Shown: positions 39,701 through 50,134, counted from the first letter of the stretch. The stretch is 64,000 nt of DNA from Sphingomonadales bacterium Ga0077531 (GCA_001464915.1 LNED01000013.1:1-64000); one strand, 5' to 3'. Numbers and translations: made by a program. The notes: generated by a model not told the origin, from the letters alone.

Positions 39701-40486
39701 TTACTCCCCCTTGAATTCCGGTTTGCGCTTTTGCAGGAACGACATCCCGCCCTCCATCGCATCAGCCGTCGCGCCTGCTACCCGCTGCGCTTCGGCTTCG
39801 GCCAACAGCACCATTTGCAGGTTGGTGTCGAGCGCGGTGGCCAGATTGCGCTTCATCTGGGCGTAGGCGATGGTCGGGCCATTCGCCAGTTTGGTCGCCA
39901 GTGCGCGGGCTTCGGTCATCAGGTCGGCATCATCGACGCACTTGTAGATCAGGCCCCATTCCTCGGCCTGTTCACCAGAGATTTTCTCGCCCAGCATCAT
40001 CATCCGGGTCGCGCGCGCACGGCCAATCGCGCGGGCGAGCAGCCAGGTCGATCCGCCATCGGGCACCAGCCCGATATTGACGAAGGCTTGCAGGAAGTAG
40101 GCGCTCTTGCCAGCAATGGTGAAGTCCGCCGCCAGCGCGAGGCTGCATCCCACGCCCGCCGCCGGGCCATTCACGGCGCAGATCACCGGCACATTCGCGC
40201 GGATCAGCTGGCTGATGGCGGGGTTATAGTGATTGATCAGCGCCTCGTGACTGCCACCCTTCCCGCCGAGCGCCGAGCCGCTGCCGCGTGCCGAAAGGTC
40301 GGCGCCCGAACAAAAGCCCTTGCCCTCGCCGGTAATCAGCACCGCGCGCGCGTCTCCAAGGTCATAGAACGCCTGCCCCAACTCGTCCGCCATCTGCGGC
40401 GGCATGGCGTTGAGCCGCTCGGGCCGGTTCAGGGTAATGGTGAGCAGCGGGCCGTCACGTTCGACGCGAATGGTTTCGTAGGACAT
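39701..40486 (-). CDS. Enoyl-CoA hydratase/isomerase family protein
   Basis: VLITGEGKGFCSGADLSARG; NVPVICAVNGPAAGVGCSLALAADF. Confidence 0.93.
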   Translation of the reverse strand: MSYETIRVERDGPLLTITLNRPERLNAMPPQMADELGQAFYDLGDARAVLITGEGKGFCSGADLSARGSGSALGGKGGSHEALINHYNPAISQLIRANVPVICAVNGPAAGVGCSLALAADFTIAGKSAYFLQAFVNIGLVPDGGSTWLLARAIGRARATRMMMLGEKISGEQAEEWGLIYKCVDDADLMTEARALATKLANGPTIAYAQMKRNLATALDTNLQMVLLAEAEAQRVAGATADAMEGGMSFLQKRKPEFKGE

Positions 40487-40500
40487 TTCTCTCTCACTTT

Positions 40501-40567
40501 CGTCATCCCGGACTTGACCCGGGATCTCAGGCGGCGGGCGACCCCGGCTCGGTGGCCGGGGTGACGG
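40501..40567. repeat. Intergenic dispersed palindromic repeat (CGTCATCCCGGACTTGACCCGGGAT type)
   Basis: CGTCATCCCGGACTTGACCCGGGATCTCAGG ... GGCCGGGGTGACG. Confidence 0.8.
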
Positions 40568-40575
40568 AATTGGGG

Positions 40576-41028
40576 TTAATCAGACCAGTGGGTGCCATCT
40601 TTGGGCGTTTCCATGATTTCGGTAAGCATGCCGCCCATGTCCTTGGGATGGACGAAAAAGATAGGGGTGCCGTGCGCGCCGATCCGTGTGGGGCCGAGGA
40701 TGCGCTTGCCGAGCGCCTCAAATTCCGAGCGCGCTTCGGCGATATCGGGCACTTCAAAGCATAGATGATGCTGGCCGCCCAAGGGGTTCTTGGCGATGAA
40801 GCCAGCGAGCGTGCTGTCCGGCCCGAGCGGTTCGACCAGCTCAATCTGCGTGCCATTCATCGCGCCATCCGCACCGGGGGTGTCGACGAAGCAGACCTTC
40901 ACGCCCTGTTCGGGCAGGTCGAAGGGCGTGTGGATCTTGGTCGCGCCCATGACGTCGCGGTAGAACGCGATCGAGTCCGCGATGGAGGGCGTGGCGACCC
41001 CGATGTGGTTGAGACGGCCGAGTTTCAT
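40576..41028 (-). CDS. mce: Methylmalonyl-CoA epimerase
   Basis: LGRLNHIGVATPSIADSIAFYRDVMGA...GGQHHLCFEVPDI...IFFVHPKDMGGMLTEIME. Confidence 0.95.
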   Translation of the reverse strand: MKLGRLNHIGVATPSIADSIAFYRDVMGATKIHTPFDLPEQGVKVCFVDTPGADGAMNGTQIELVEPLGPDSTLAGFIAKNPLGGQHHLCFEVPDIAEARSEFEALGKRILGPTRIGAHGTPIFFVHPKDMGGMLTEIMETPKDGTHWSD

Positions 41029-41037
41029 GTTGAAATC

Positions 41038-41826
41038 CTACGATAAGAGGGCGGTCACAGTAGTCGAACCATCGGCAAGGGCAGAGACCGCCCCATATGC
41101 ACGTAGCGCCCAGTCAGCTCTGTCAGTTTGCTCTTTGACGATGTCGAGGACCGAAAGCGTTCTCACCACTGTGGCCTTGCATTTTGAAAGGATCGCCTTC
41201 TGAAGCTCATCACCTCCATCGTCGACTATATTAGCCCCTTCAAGCGCCAAATAGGCTTGAATTACATCTCGCAAGCCCTCTAGAACGTATCCACTACCAA
41301 CCCATTCAAGCCTCTCTAGTCGAAATATAAACCGCGCAAGTCCATCAATTAGAGCCTGACGAATAAAACTCTTTTCGTCAGATTGCAGATCAATAAGCCA
41401 ACCAAATAAATCATTGACATCTTGTAAAATCTCTTCTCGCTCTTCTTTAGTCAATTTATGATAAGAGACATTTTCTCGAATTTGGCTGGATAGCATCTTA
41501 AGTACTGTCGCATTTGCACCGGAAACAGTCATCCGAAGCTGATTTATGTCTTGGTCAAGCACTTTCGGGTTGGCGAAAACAGCACGGATCGCCTTCAAAC
41601 TCCTAATAGCATCTTCCATGACATCTTGATCAAGCGGTAGTTTTTTGACTTCAGAAATGACTAAATCCGAACGATCAATAATTTCGAAAATAATCGAAAA
41701 CAAAGATGACGACCAAGGCTCTACATTTGCCCTAGACGTTAGCCGTGAGACAATTTTTTCGTTAGGTTCTTCAGATAGAAGCGCAAGTGTTTCTACCAGT
41801 TCTCGTGCGGGATCTGTCAGTGCCAT
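41038..41826 (-). CDS. AT-rich orphan gene, predicted helical protein of unknown function
   Basis: 262-aa intact ORF with markedly lower GC than flanks; no recognised motif. Confidence 0.75.
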   Translation of the reverse strand: MALTDPARELVETLALLSEEPNEKIVSRLTSRANVEPWSSSLFSIIFEIIDRSDLVISEVKKLPLDQDVMEDAIRSLKAIRAVFANPKVLDQDINQLRMTVSGANATVLKMLSSQIRENVSYHKLTKEEREEILQDVNDLFGWLIDLQSDEKSFIRQALIDGLARFIFRLERLEWVGSGYVLEGLRDVIQAYLALEGANIVDDGGDELQKAILSKCKATVVRTLSVLDIVKEQTDRADWALRAYGAVSALADGSTTVTALLS

Positions 41827-41832
41827 ACTACC

Positions 41833-43365
41833 TCACAGCGGAATATTGTCATGCTTCTTCCAAGGGTTCTCCAACTGCTTCGTCCGCAGCTTGCGTAGCC
41901 CCAGCGCAATCCGCCGCCGCGTCGAGTGCGGGTGGATCACCTCGTCAATATACCCGCGCGACGCCGCCACGAAGGGATTGGCAAACCGGTCTTCGTATTC
42001 CTTGGTGCGCTCGGCGATCTTGGCCGGGTCGTCCTTTTCCTGCCGGAAGATGATCTCCACCGCGCCCTTTGCGCCCATCACCGCGATTTCCGCTGTGGGC
42101 CAGGCGTAGTTCAAATCGCCGCGCAGGTGCTTGGACGCCATCACGTCGTACGCCCCGCCATAGGCCTTGCGGGTGATGACGGTGATTTTAGGCACGGTCG
42201 CCTCGGCATAGGCGAACAGCAGCTTCGCGCCGTGCTTGATGATCCCGCCCAATTCTTGGCTCGTGCCCGGAAGGAAGCCGGGGACGTCGACGAAGGTCAG
42301 GATCGGGATGTCGAACGCATCGCAGAACCGCACGAACCGCGCGGCTTTCTTCGATGAATTGATGTCGAGGCAGCCTGCCAACACCATCGGCTGGTTTGCC
42401 ACCACGCCCACGGTGCGGCCCTCCACGCGGCCAAAGCCGCACAGGATATTGCCTGCATGCATCGGCTGAATTTCGAAGAAATCGCCCTCGTCCAGCACCT
42501 TGGCGATGACTTCGTGCATGTCATAGGGCTGGTTGGCGTTGTCCGGGATCAACGTGTCGAGGCTGTTGTCGATCCGGTCCCACGCGTCGCCGGTGGGCAG
42601 AACGGGAGCTTCGTCGCGGTTCGACAAAGGAAGGAAATCAAAGAACCGCCGGGTCGCCAGCAGCGCCTCGATGTCGTTTTCATACGCGAGGTCGGCCACA
42701 GAAGTCTTGGTGGTGTGGGTGATCGCGCCGCCCAATTCTTCCTGCGTCACGACTTCGTTGGTGACGGTCTTCACCACATCCGGCCCAGTGACGAACATGT
42801 ACGAGCTGTCCTTCACCATGAAGATGAAGTCGGTCATCGCCGGGCTGTACACCGCCCCGCCCGCACACGGCCCCATGATCAGGCTGATCTGCGGCACCAC
42901 GCCGCTGGCGAGCACATTGCGCTGGAACACCTCGGCATAGCCGCCAAGGCTCGCCACGCCCTCCTGAATCCGCGCCCCGCCCGAATCGTTCAATCCGATC
43001 ACCGGCGCACCGACCTTCATGGCGGTGTCCATCACCTTGCAGATTTTCTCGGCATGGCGTTTCGAAAGGCTGCCGCCGAACACCGTGAAATCTTGGCTGA
43101 AGACATAGACCAAGCGCCCATTGATGGTGCCGCTGCCCGTTACCACCCCGTCACCCGGAATGCGCTGGGTTTCCATGCCGAAATCATTGCAGTCGTGCTC
43201 AACATAGGCGTCGACTTCTTCGAAGCTGCCTTCGTCGAGCAGCACGTCGAGCCGTTCGCGCGCGGTCAGTTTGCCCTTGGCGTGCTGGGCTTCGATGCGC
43301 TTGGCCCCGCCGCCCATGCGGGCAGCTTCGCGGCGGCGTTCCATTTCGGCGATATTGGCGGACAA
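41833..43365 (-). CDS. pccB: Propionyl-CoA carboxylase beta subunit (carboxyltransferase)
   Basis: 510 aa; [59 protein letters not shown]. Confidence 0.96.
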   Translation of the reverse strand: MSANIAEMERRREAARMGGGAKRIEAQHAKGKLTARERLDVLLDEGSFEEVDAYVEHDCNDFGMETQRIPGDGVVTGSGTINGRLVYVFSQDFTVFGGSLSKRHAEKICKVMDTAMKVGAPVIGLNDSGGARIQEGVASLGGYAEVFQRNVLASGVVPQISLIMGPCAGGAVYSPAMTDFIFMVKDSSYMFVTGPDVVKTVTNEVVTQEELGGAITHTTKTSVADLAYENDIEALLATRRFFDFLPLSNRDEAPVLPTGDAWDRIDNSLDTLIPDNANQPYDMHEVIAKVLDEGDFFEIQPMHAGNILCGFGRVEGRTVGVVANQPMVLAGCLDINSSKKAARFVRFCDAFDIPILTFVDVPGFLPGTSQELGGIIKHGAKLLFAYAEATVPKITVITRKAYGGAYDVMASKHLRGDLNYAWPTAEIAVMGAKGAVEIIFRQEKDDPAKIAERTKEYEDRFANPFVAASRGYIDEVIHPHSTRRRIALGLRKLRTKQLENPWKKHDNIPL

Positions 43366-43463
43366 TGGGGTTCCCCTGTTGTTTGCTTTGGCATCTGCGT
43401 TGCCTTAGCCGGTGCGCAGCGTCAACGTGGCAAAAGTGGCGAGACGCAAACGCGAGGGCAGCG

Positions 43464-44579
43464 ATGAAGCAGGCGGATGTGCTGGTGATCGGCGGCGGGA
43501 TTGCGGGGCTATCGCTGGCCGCGCGGTTGGCGGCGCGTCTGGGAGATCGGGGCCGGGTGGTGGTGCTGGAGGGCGAAAGCGCGCCGGGATACCACGCTTC
43601 GGGCCGCTCGGTCGCATTTGCGCATTATGGGCTGGGCAATGAGGCAGTGCGGACGCTGACGGCGCTCAGCTTGGCAGAACTTGCGACACATGGCAGCGTG
43701 CACCCTGCCCTGCATATTGCTGCGGCGGATCAAGTCGCGGCTCTTGATGCTCTGGAGGCGGTGCACGTCCAGTATGGCTGTGATTACGCCCGCCTTGGCT
43801 CGGACGAGGCGCGTGTATTGATGCCCTGCCTGCGGGAGGAAGCGTGTCACGCCGCGCTGGTCGATCACGCGTCGCTCAAGCTTGATACCAACGCGATGCT
43901 GCAAGCCCATGTCGCAAGCCTGCGCGCCCACGGCGGCACGTTGGTCACCGGCGCGCAGGTCAGCGCGATTGCCCGGCAGGGTGCGGAATGGCGGGTGCTG
44001 ACGCTGGCAGGGGATTTTGCCGCTCCGATCCTCGTCAATGCGGCGGGCGCATGGGCGGATGTAATCGCGCGCATGGCGGGCGTCACACCCATCGGTATAG
44101 AGCCGCGCCGCCGCACGGTCATCAGCTTTGCTGCGCCAGAGGGTGATGATGTGCGCAGCTGGCCCTTCACCAAGACGGTGGGCGAAGGCTTCTATCTGCT
44201 CCCTGAAGGGCGCGGACAGTTGCTCGCATCAAGCATGGATCAGACCCCGAGCACGCCGTGCGATGCAGCGCCCGAGGAATTGGACATCGCCGTCGCAGCC
44301 GACCGCGTGGAGCAGGCGACCACCCTCCCGATCCGCCGGATCGCGCATAGCTGGGCGGGCCTCCGCAGCTTCGCGCCCGACGAATTGCCAGTTATCGGCC
44401 ACGCGGCAGGTGCGCCGGGGTTTGTGTGGGTAGCGGGGCAAGGCGGAGCCGGGTTCCAGACCGCACCGGCATTATCGCGGATTGCCGAGGCAGCGACGCT
44501 CGGTCTGCCCTTCCCGGAAGATTGCGCGGCAGCGGGCTTAGCGCCGGAGTTGTTCTCTCCGGCGCGGTTCGGAGCCTAG
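43464..44579 (+). CDS. FAD-dependent amino-acid/glycine oxidase-type oxidoreductase
   Basis: ADVLVIGGGIAGLSLAARLAA; C-terminal GFVWVAGQGGAGFQTAPALS. Confidence 0.88.
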   Translation: MKQADVLVIGGGIAGLSLAARLAARLGDRGRVVVLEGESAPGYHASGRSVAFAHYGLGNEAVRTLTALSLAELATHGSVHPALHIAAADQVAALDALEAVHVQYGCDYARLGSDEARVLMPCLREEACHAALVDHASLKLDTNAMLQAHVASLRAHGGTLVTGAQVSAIARQGAEWRVLTLAGDFAAPILVNAAGAWADVIARMAGVTPIGIEPRRRTVISFAAPEGDDVRSWPFTKTVGEGFYLLPEGRGQLLASSMDQTPSTPCDAAPEELDIAVAADRVEQATTLPIRRIAHSWAGLRSFAPDELPVIGHAAGAPGFVWVAGQGGAGFQTAPALSRIAEAATLGLPFPEDCAAAGLAPELFSPARFGA

Positions 44580-45298
44580 AAGCGGCGCATGACGCTGCGC
44601 GCAAGCGCCGGCGACAGCGAATAGACCGCGCGCAGCAGCTTCACCATCCCGACATTGGCCTCAGCCCGCCCGCCTTCGAGCGCAGTGATGATCTGGCGGG
44701 CGCATTCCTGCGGCGGCATCTTGGACGTGTCGCGGTCGGCGGTCATCTGCGTGTCGACCATCGGCGGCAGCGCCTCGATTACCTGGATCGGCTCGCCCGC
44801 AAGCTGGCTGCGCAAGGCCATGGTGTAGCTGCGCAAACCCGCTTTGCTCGCGCAATAGACCGAACTGGCCGTGTTGGGCGCAATGGCGAGGCCGCTGGTG
44901 ACGTTGATGATCGCGGCTTCATGCCGGGTGCGCAGGCGCGGCAACAGCGCGGTAATCAACCGGATCGGCGCGGAAAGGTTCGCATAGAGGCAGCCGTCAG
45001 CCGCATCGGCATCGGGCAAAGCATCACGCACATCATGCGGCACGCCCAGACCGGCATTGTTGATCAGGATATCGATCGGCCGATCGCCCAGCGCGGCGAC
45101 CAGCGCATCGACGCCCGCCGCGTTCGACAGGTCGGCGGCGAGCACCGCGAACCCATCCGCTTCCATCGCCGCCAGCCGCTCCGGATCGCGGCCGGTAAGG
45201 ATCACATGCGCGCCCTTGGCCTGAAGCTGCCGCGCCAGCTCACGCCCGATCCCGGCGCTGCCGCCGGTGAGCAGCACCACCTTGCCGTTCACATCCAT
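44576..45298 (-). CDS. SDR family oxidoreductase
   Basis: VVLLTGGSAGIGRELARQLQ; NNAGLG; YCASKAG. Confidence 0.92.
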   Translation of the reverse strand: MDVNGKVVLLTGGSAGIGRELARQLQAKGAHVILTGRDPERLAAMEADGFAVLAADLSNAAGVDALVAALGDRPIDILINNAGLGVPHDVRDALPDADAADGCLYANLSAPIRLITALLPRLRTRHEAAIINVTSGLAIAPNTASSVYCASKAGLRSYTMALRSQLAGEPIQVIEALPPMVDTQMTADRDTSKMPPQECARQIITALEGGRAEANVGMVKLLRAVYSLSPALARSVMRRF

Positions 45299-45324
45299 CC
45301 CAATTCCCCTGTTTCGCGCCCAGC

Positions 45325-46677
45325 CTACTTAAACAGCACCAGCTCTTCCGCCATCGTCGGGTGGATCGCCACTGTCGCGTCAAAATCGGCTTTGGTCAGG
45401 CCCGCCTTCACCGCGATGGCGGCGGCCTGCATGATCTCGGGCGCTTCGGGGCCGATCATGTGGATGCCGACGATCCGGTCATTCGCCGCATCGACGATCA
45501 TCTTGTACAAGCTGCGTTCGTTGCGGCCCGCGACGACGTTCTTCATCGGGCGGAAATCGGCCTGATAGACCTTGATATTGCCAAGGCTGTTGCGCGCCTC
45601 GCCCTCGGTCATGCCGACAGCGGCAATCGGCGGATGGCTGAACACTGCGCTCGGCACGCAGGAATGATCGACAGCGTAAGGCTCAATCCCGCCGAAGACT
45701 GAATCGGCGAACGCTTGGCCCTCGCGGATCGCCACCGGAGTCAATTGCACCCGGTCGGTCACATCGCCCACGGCATAAACGTAATCGACGTTCGTGCGGC
45801 TGAAGGCATCGACGACGATTTCGCCCTTTGTGCCCACGTCGACCCCGATGGTTTCCAGCCCCAGCCCTTCGACGTTCGGCACGCGGCCAGTCGCGACCAT
45901 CACAGCATCGAATTCGCGCGCGTCTTGCCCGGTGAGTTTGACCAGCAAGGTGCCGTCATCCTGCTTGTCGACCGATTCAAATTCGGCGTGGAACAGGAAT
46001 TCGATCCCCTTCACCATCGAGATCTGCAGCAACCGATCCCGCACGCTGGTGTCATAACTACGCAGGATCGTGTCCGAACGGTTGGCGATCGTCACCTTGG
46101 CACCGAATTCGTTGAAGATGCCGGCGAATTCATTGGCGATGTAGCCCCCGCCCGCGATCAGGATACGGCGCGGGATGGCGTCCAGATGGAACGCTTCGTT
46201 GGAGGTGATGACGTGTTCATTGCCGGGAAAATCGGGGATCAGCGGGCGCGCGCCGGTCGCAATCAGGATGTGCCCGGCGGTGATGACCTTGCCGCTCGCC
46301 AACGTCACTTCGTGGTCGCCGGTGATGGTCGCGCGTTCGGCGAAGACCGTGACATTGTGGTTGCTTAGCGTCTGGCCATACAGCCCTTCGAGCCGCGAGA
46401 CGTCGGCCTGCACGTGATCGCGCAGCTTGACCCAGTCGAAGCTTTTGCCTTCGATGGTCCAGCCGAATTGCTTGGCGTCCTCAAGATCCTCAGCGAAATG
46501 TGCTCCATAGACCAGCATCTTCTTGGGCACGCAGCCACGGATGACGCAGGTGCCGCCGACCCGGTATTCCTCTGCCACCGCGACCCGCGCGCCGTGCGCG
46601 GCGGCGACCCGGCTGGCGCGCACGCCGCCCGATCCTGCGCCGATGGTAAAGAGGTCATAGTCATATTGGTCGGCCAT
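45325..46677 (-). CDS. gor: Glutathione-disulfide reductase
   Basis: YDYDLFTIGAGSGGVRASRVAAAHGARVAVAEEYRVGGTCVIRGCVPKKMLVYGA. Confidence 0.95.
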   Translation of the reverse strand: MADQYDYDLFTIGAGSGGVRASRVAAAHGARVAVAEEYRVGGTCVIRGCVPKKMLVYGAHFAEDLEDAKQFGWTIEGKSFDWVKLRDHVQADVSRLEGLYGQTLSNHNVTVFAERATITGDHEVTLASGKVITAGHILIATGARPLIPDFPGNEHVITSNEAFHLDAIPRRILIAGGGYIANEFAGIFNEFGAKVTIANRSDTILRSYDTSVRDRLLQISMVKGIEFLFHAEFESVDKQDDGTLLVKLTGQDAREFDAVMVATGRVPNVEGLGLETIGVDVGTKGEIVVDAFSRTNVDYVYAVGDVTDRVQLTPVAIREGQAFADSVFGGIEPYAVDHSCVPSAVFSHPPIAAVGMTEGEARNSLGNIKVYQADFRPMKNVVAGRNERSLYKMIVDAANDRIVGIHMIGPEAPEIMQAAAIAVKAGLTKADFDATVAIHPTMAEELVLFK

Positions 46678-46804
46678 CGCGCTGCTCCCGCTTGAGTGCT
46701 TGCGCATATGGGCGAGCGTCCCGATGGCGGCAACCATCGGTGGGCGAAAATCAGCATTCCAGACAAAGAAATGGGGGCGCTAGGGCCCCCACTCTTATTT
46801 GTTA

Positions 46805-48328
46805 TCAGGCGCTGGCAGAGCGCGGTCGACCACCGCCACCGCCGCCGGGACGACCACGGCCACGATTGCCGCCGCCGCCGTTACCGCCGCCGCCTGAAGG
46901 ACGACCGCCGCCGCTTGGGCGACGATCACCACTGCTATTGCCGCCGGGCTTGGAACCAAAGGCGCGGCGATCGCCTTCAGGACGACGCTCGCCTTGCGGC
47001 TTACGATCACCGTCTGGGCGACGATCACCCTGCTGCGGACGACGCTCGCCTTCAGGACGGCGCTCGCCACCCTGCGGCTTGCGATCGCCTTGCGGACGCT
47101 GGCCGAGTGGGCGCGGGTTGACGCGCTTCATCGGAGTGCGGGCCGCTGGCTTGGTCGGGCCTTCGCCTTCAACAACCGCGCGGAAGTTATCCGGCAGCGG
47201 CAAGCGTTCCAGTTCTGCACCGGTGACCTTGCGGATATCCTTCAGATATGCGCGTTCATCCTCGGCACAGAACGCAATCGCGACCCCATCCTTGCCCGCG
47301 CGCGCGGTGCGCCCGATGCGGTGGACATATTGTTCGGGCACGTTGGGCAGTTCGTAGTTGATCACGTGGCTCACGCCCGGAATGTCGATCCCGCGTGCGG
47401 CGACATCGGTTGCGATCAGCACCGGCACGCGGCCCTTGCGGAATTCATCAAGCGCGCGCTGACGCTGCGGCTGCGATTTGTTGCCGTGGATCGCGTTGGC
47501 TTCGATCCCGGATTGTTCCAGCCGCTTCACCACCCGGTCCGCGCCATGCTTGGTACGGGTGAAGATCAGCACGCGTTCAATCGTGCCGGGCACCGGATGG
47601 CGGCCCTTGAGGATCATTTCGAGCAAGCTCAGCTTTTCGTCCTGCTGCACCATGAACAGGTGTTGGTCGATCCGTTCGGCCGTGGTGCTTTGCGGAGTGA
47701 CCGAAACCTGCACGGGATTGTTGCAGAACCCGCTGACCAGTTCCTTGATCGCCTTGGGCATGGTCGCGCTGAAAAACAGCGTCTGACGATCCTTGGGCGT
47801 GATATCGCGGATTTTGCGCAGCGCGTGGATGAACCCGAGATCGAGCATCTGGTCAGCTTCGTCGAGCACCAGAATTTCAATGCCGTTGAGGTTCAGCGCC
47901 TTCTGGTCGATCAGATCGAGCAGACGGCCCGGCGTGGCGACCAGAATGTCAGCGCCGCGGTGCAGCTTGTTGCGATCCTTGCCGACCGAAGTGCCGCCGA
48001 CGATGCATTGCACCTTGAGGCCCGCAAGCGCGCCGTAATCCTTGGCGCTGTCGGAAATCTGCACCGCCAATTCGCGGGTCGGTGCGAGCACCAGCATCCG
48101 GCAGGATTTGAACGGGATCGGCTTGTCTGATTCGCGCAGCCGATCAATGCTGGGCAGCATGAAAGCGGCGGTCTTGCCCGTGCCGGTCTGGGCAATGCCA
48201 AGCAGATCGCGGCCCTTGAGCACGGCGGGAATGGCCTGTTCCTGGATCGGGGTGGGGGTGTTGTAGCCCTTCATGTCAAGGGCCTGGAGCACGGGCTGCG
48301 ACAGCCCGAGTTCAGCAAAAGTAGTCAT
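46805..48328 (-). CDS. rhlE: DEAD-box RNA helicase, RhlE-like, with Arg/Gly/Pro-rich C-terminal tail
   Basis: AQTGTGKTAAF, VLDEADQMLD, FSATMP, HRIGRTARAG; tail GERRPEGERRPQQGDRRPDGDRK...GGGGNRGRGRPGGGGGGRPRS. Confidence 0.92.
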   Translation of the reverse strand: MTTFAELGLSQPVLQALDMKGYNTPTPIQEQAIPAVLKGRDLLGIAQTGTGKTAAFMLPSIDRLRESDKPIPFKSCRMLVLAPTRELAVQISDSAKDYGALAGLKVQCIVGGTSVGKDRNKLHRGADILVATPGRLLDLIDQKALNLNGIEILVLDEADQMLDLGFIHALRKIRDITPKDRQTLFFSATMPKAIKELVSGFCNNPVQVSVTPQSTTAERIDQHLFMVQQDEKLSLLEMILKGRHPVPGTIERVLIFTRTKHGADRVVKRLEQSGIEANAIHGNKSQPQRQRALDEFRKGRVPVLIATDVAARGIDIPGVSHVINYELPNVPEQYVHRIGRTARAGKDGVAIAFCAEDERAYLKDIRKVTGAELERLPLPDNFRAVVEGEGPTKPAARTPMKRVNPRPLGQRPQGDRKPQGGERRPEGERRPQQGDRRPDGDRKPQGERRPEGDRRAFGSKPGGNSSGDRRPSGGGRPSGGGGNGGGGNRGRGRPGGGGGGRPRSASA

Positions 48329-48580
48329 ATAAAAAATGCTCGCAAATAATCTGCGACGCGCGCTGGGCTGCCCAAACGCCAAGCGTCAAAGGGCACGCCA
48401 CGCGCGGCGCGGGGGTTGAAACCGCCCGCGTGAAAAGGGAAGTCTTGGGTAGAACCGAGGCGCGGCCGGGGCGGATGCTTTTAGATTTCCGCCGCTTCAC
48501 GCATGGCTAGCGCGCTTCGATAGGGCGCAGATGGGCGTAAAGTTGCGGAAAGTCAATCAATCATTGCGCAGCGCCAAGCA

Positions 48581-50134
48581 TCACCCCAACCCAGCCGCCG
48601 CCATCAGCGCCTTGGTGCTCGGGTCGAAATCGCCCTCCCCGCTGGCGATTTGCTTCGCAATCGCCTTGCCCAGTTCCACGCCGAATTGGTCGAACGGATT
48701 GATGCCCATCAGCACCGCGTTCGCAAACGTCCGCTGTTCGTGGAACGCGATCAGCGCGCCCAGCGCAGCCGCGTCGCAATCGTCGAGCAGGAAGGTGGTC
48801 GAGGGGCGATCCCCCGGATAGGCGCGCGCCGGATCGTCCGACGCCTTGCCCGCCATCAATGCCGCGCCTTGCGCCAGGCAGTTCATCAGCAAGGTGGTGT
48901 GATGCACCGGATCAAGCGCGTCGCCCGGCTCGATGCTCACCAGAAAATCGACCGGGATCAGGTGCGTGCCCTGATGCAGCAGCTGAAATACTGCGTGCTG
49001 CCCATCGGTGCCAACCCCGCCCCACGTGACCGGCGCGGTCGGGCCATCGACTGGCTGTCCATCGACCGTCACGCTCTTACCGTTCGATTCCATCTCCAAT
49101 TGCTGGAGATAGTCGGGCAGCAGCGCGAGCCGTTCGTCATAAGCGAACACCGCGCGGGTCTGGCAGCCTTTCAGACGGGTATAGAATTGATCGGCAAAGG
49201 CGGCGAGCAGCGGGGCATTCGCCCTGCCTTTGGTGGTGCGGAAGTGATCGTCCACCGCCTTTGCGCCCGCCAGCATCGCACGGAATTCGTCCATCCCCAC
49301 CGCCAGTGCAATCGGAAAGCCGATCGACGAAAACAGCGAATACCGCCCGCCCACGCTTTCGGGAAACGGCAGCACGCGGGTTTCATCGACACCCCATTCG
49401 ACCGCCTTTTCGGGCGCGGCGGTAAGCGCGATCACCCGCCCGCCCGGATCTTCGACACCATTATCTGCCAGCCACGCAAGCGCGCTTTCCGCGTTGGTCA
49501 GCGTTTCGATGGTGGTGAAGGTTTTCGATGCCAGCGCGATCAGCGTCGTTGCGGGGTCGCACCGAGCAAACGCCTGTTCCAGCGCGAGGCCATCAATGTT
49601 CGAGACGACATGCACATCGACTTGGCAAACATCGCGAGTCAGCGCGTCAATCGCCAACGCTGGGCCAAGCGCCGATCCGCCGATGCCGATGGCGATGCAG
49701 TGGCGGATTTCGCCCAAGGCGCCTTCGTGGATCGCCTCAACCAGCATCCCCATGCGGGCGAGCAAAGCATCAGCTTCCTCAACCTGCGCATCTGTGCCGC
49801 TGCCGCGCAATGCGCCGTGGGTGGCGGCGCGGCCTTCGGTGACATTGACGATCCCGCCGCCGAACAAAGCCTCGCGCGCCGCGCCAAACCCGCGCGCGTC
49901 AGCCAAAGCTTCAAACGCGGTCAGCGCCGCATCATCCAGATGCGTCTTGGAAAAATCGATTCGCATCCCCGCTTCCGCGTCGCCGCCAAGCGCGCTGGGC
50001 CATGTGATGCGGCGGGTGAAAGCCGCTGTCCGCGCCAGGTCTGCGGCGAACAGCGCGGCGAGCGTCACCGGTGCCATCGCGCGCAGATCGTCCCATGCCG
50101 CAGCGATGCTGTGTTTCTGAGCCGATCCGTTCAT
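48581..50134 (-). CDS. pgi: Glucose-6-phosphate isomerase
   Basis: IAIGIGGSALGPALAIDAL; SKTFTTIETLTNA; GINPFDQFGVELGKAIAKQ. Confidence 0.97.
   Translation of the reverse strand: MNGSAQKHSIAAAWDDLRAMAPVTLAALFAADLARTAAFTRRITWPSALGGDAEAGMRIDFSKTHLDDAALTAFEALADARGFGAAREALFGGGIVNVTEGRAATHGALRGSGTDAQVEEADALLARMGMLVEAIHEGALGEIRHCIAIGIGGSALGPALAIDALTRDVCQVDVHVVSNIDGLALEQAFARCDPATTLIALASKTFTTIETLTNAESALAWLADNGVEDPGGRVIALTAAPEKAVEWGVDETRVLPFPESVGGRYSLFSSIGFPIALAVGMDEFRAMLAGAKAVDDHFRTTKGRANAPLLAAFADQFYTRLKGCQTRAVFAYDERLALLPDYLQQLEMESNGKSVTVDGQPVDGPTAPVTWGGVGTDGQHAVFQLLHQGTHLIPVDFLVSIEPGDALDPVHHTTLLMNCLAQGAALMAGKASDDPARAYPGDRPSTTFLLDDCDAAALGALIAFHEQRTFANAVLMGINPFDQFGVELGKAIAKQIASGEGDFDPSTKALMAAAGLG

Noticed and set aside
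38420-40564. 714-aa plus-strand ORF spanning scpA and ech antisense
   Set aside because: Antisense artefact crossing two genes and two repeats; His/Arg-rich nonsense composition.
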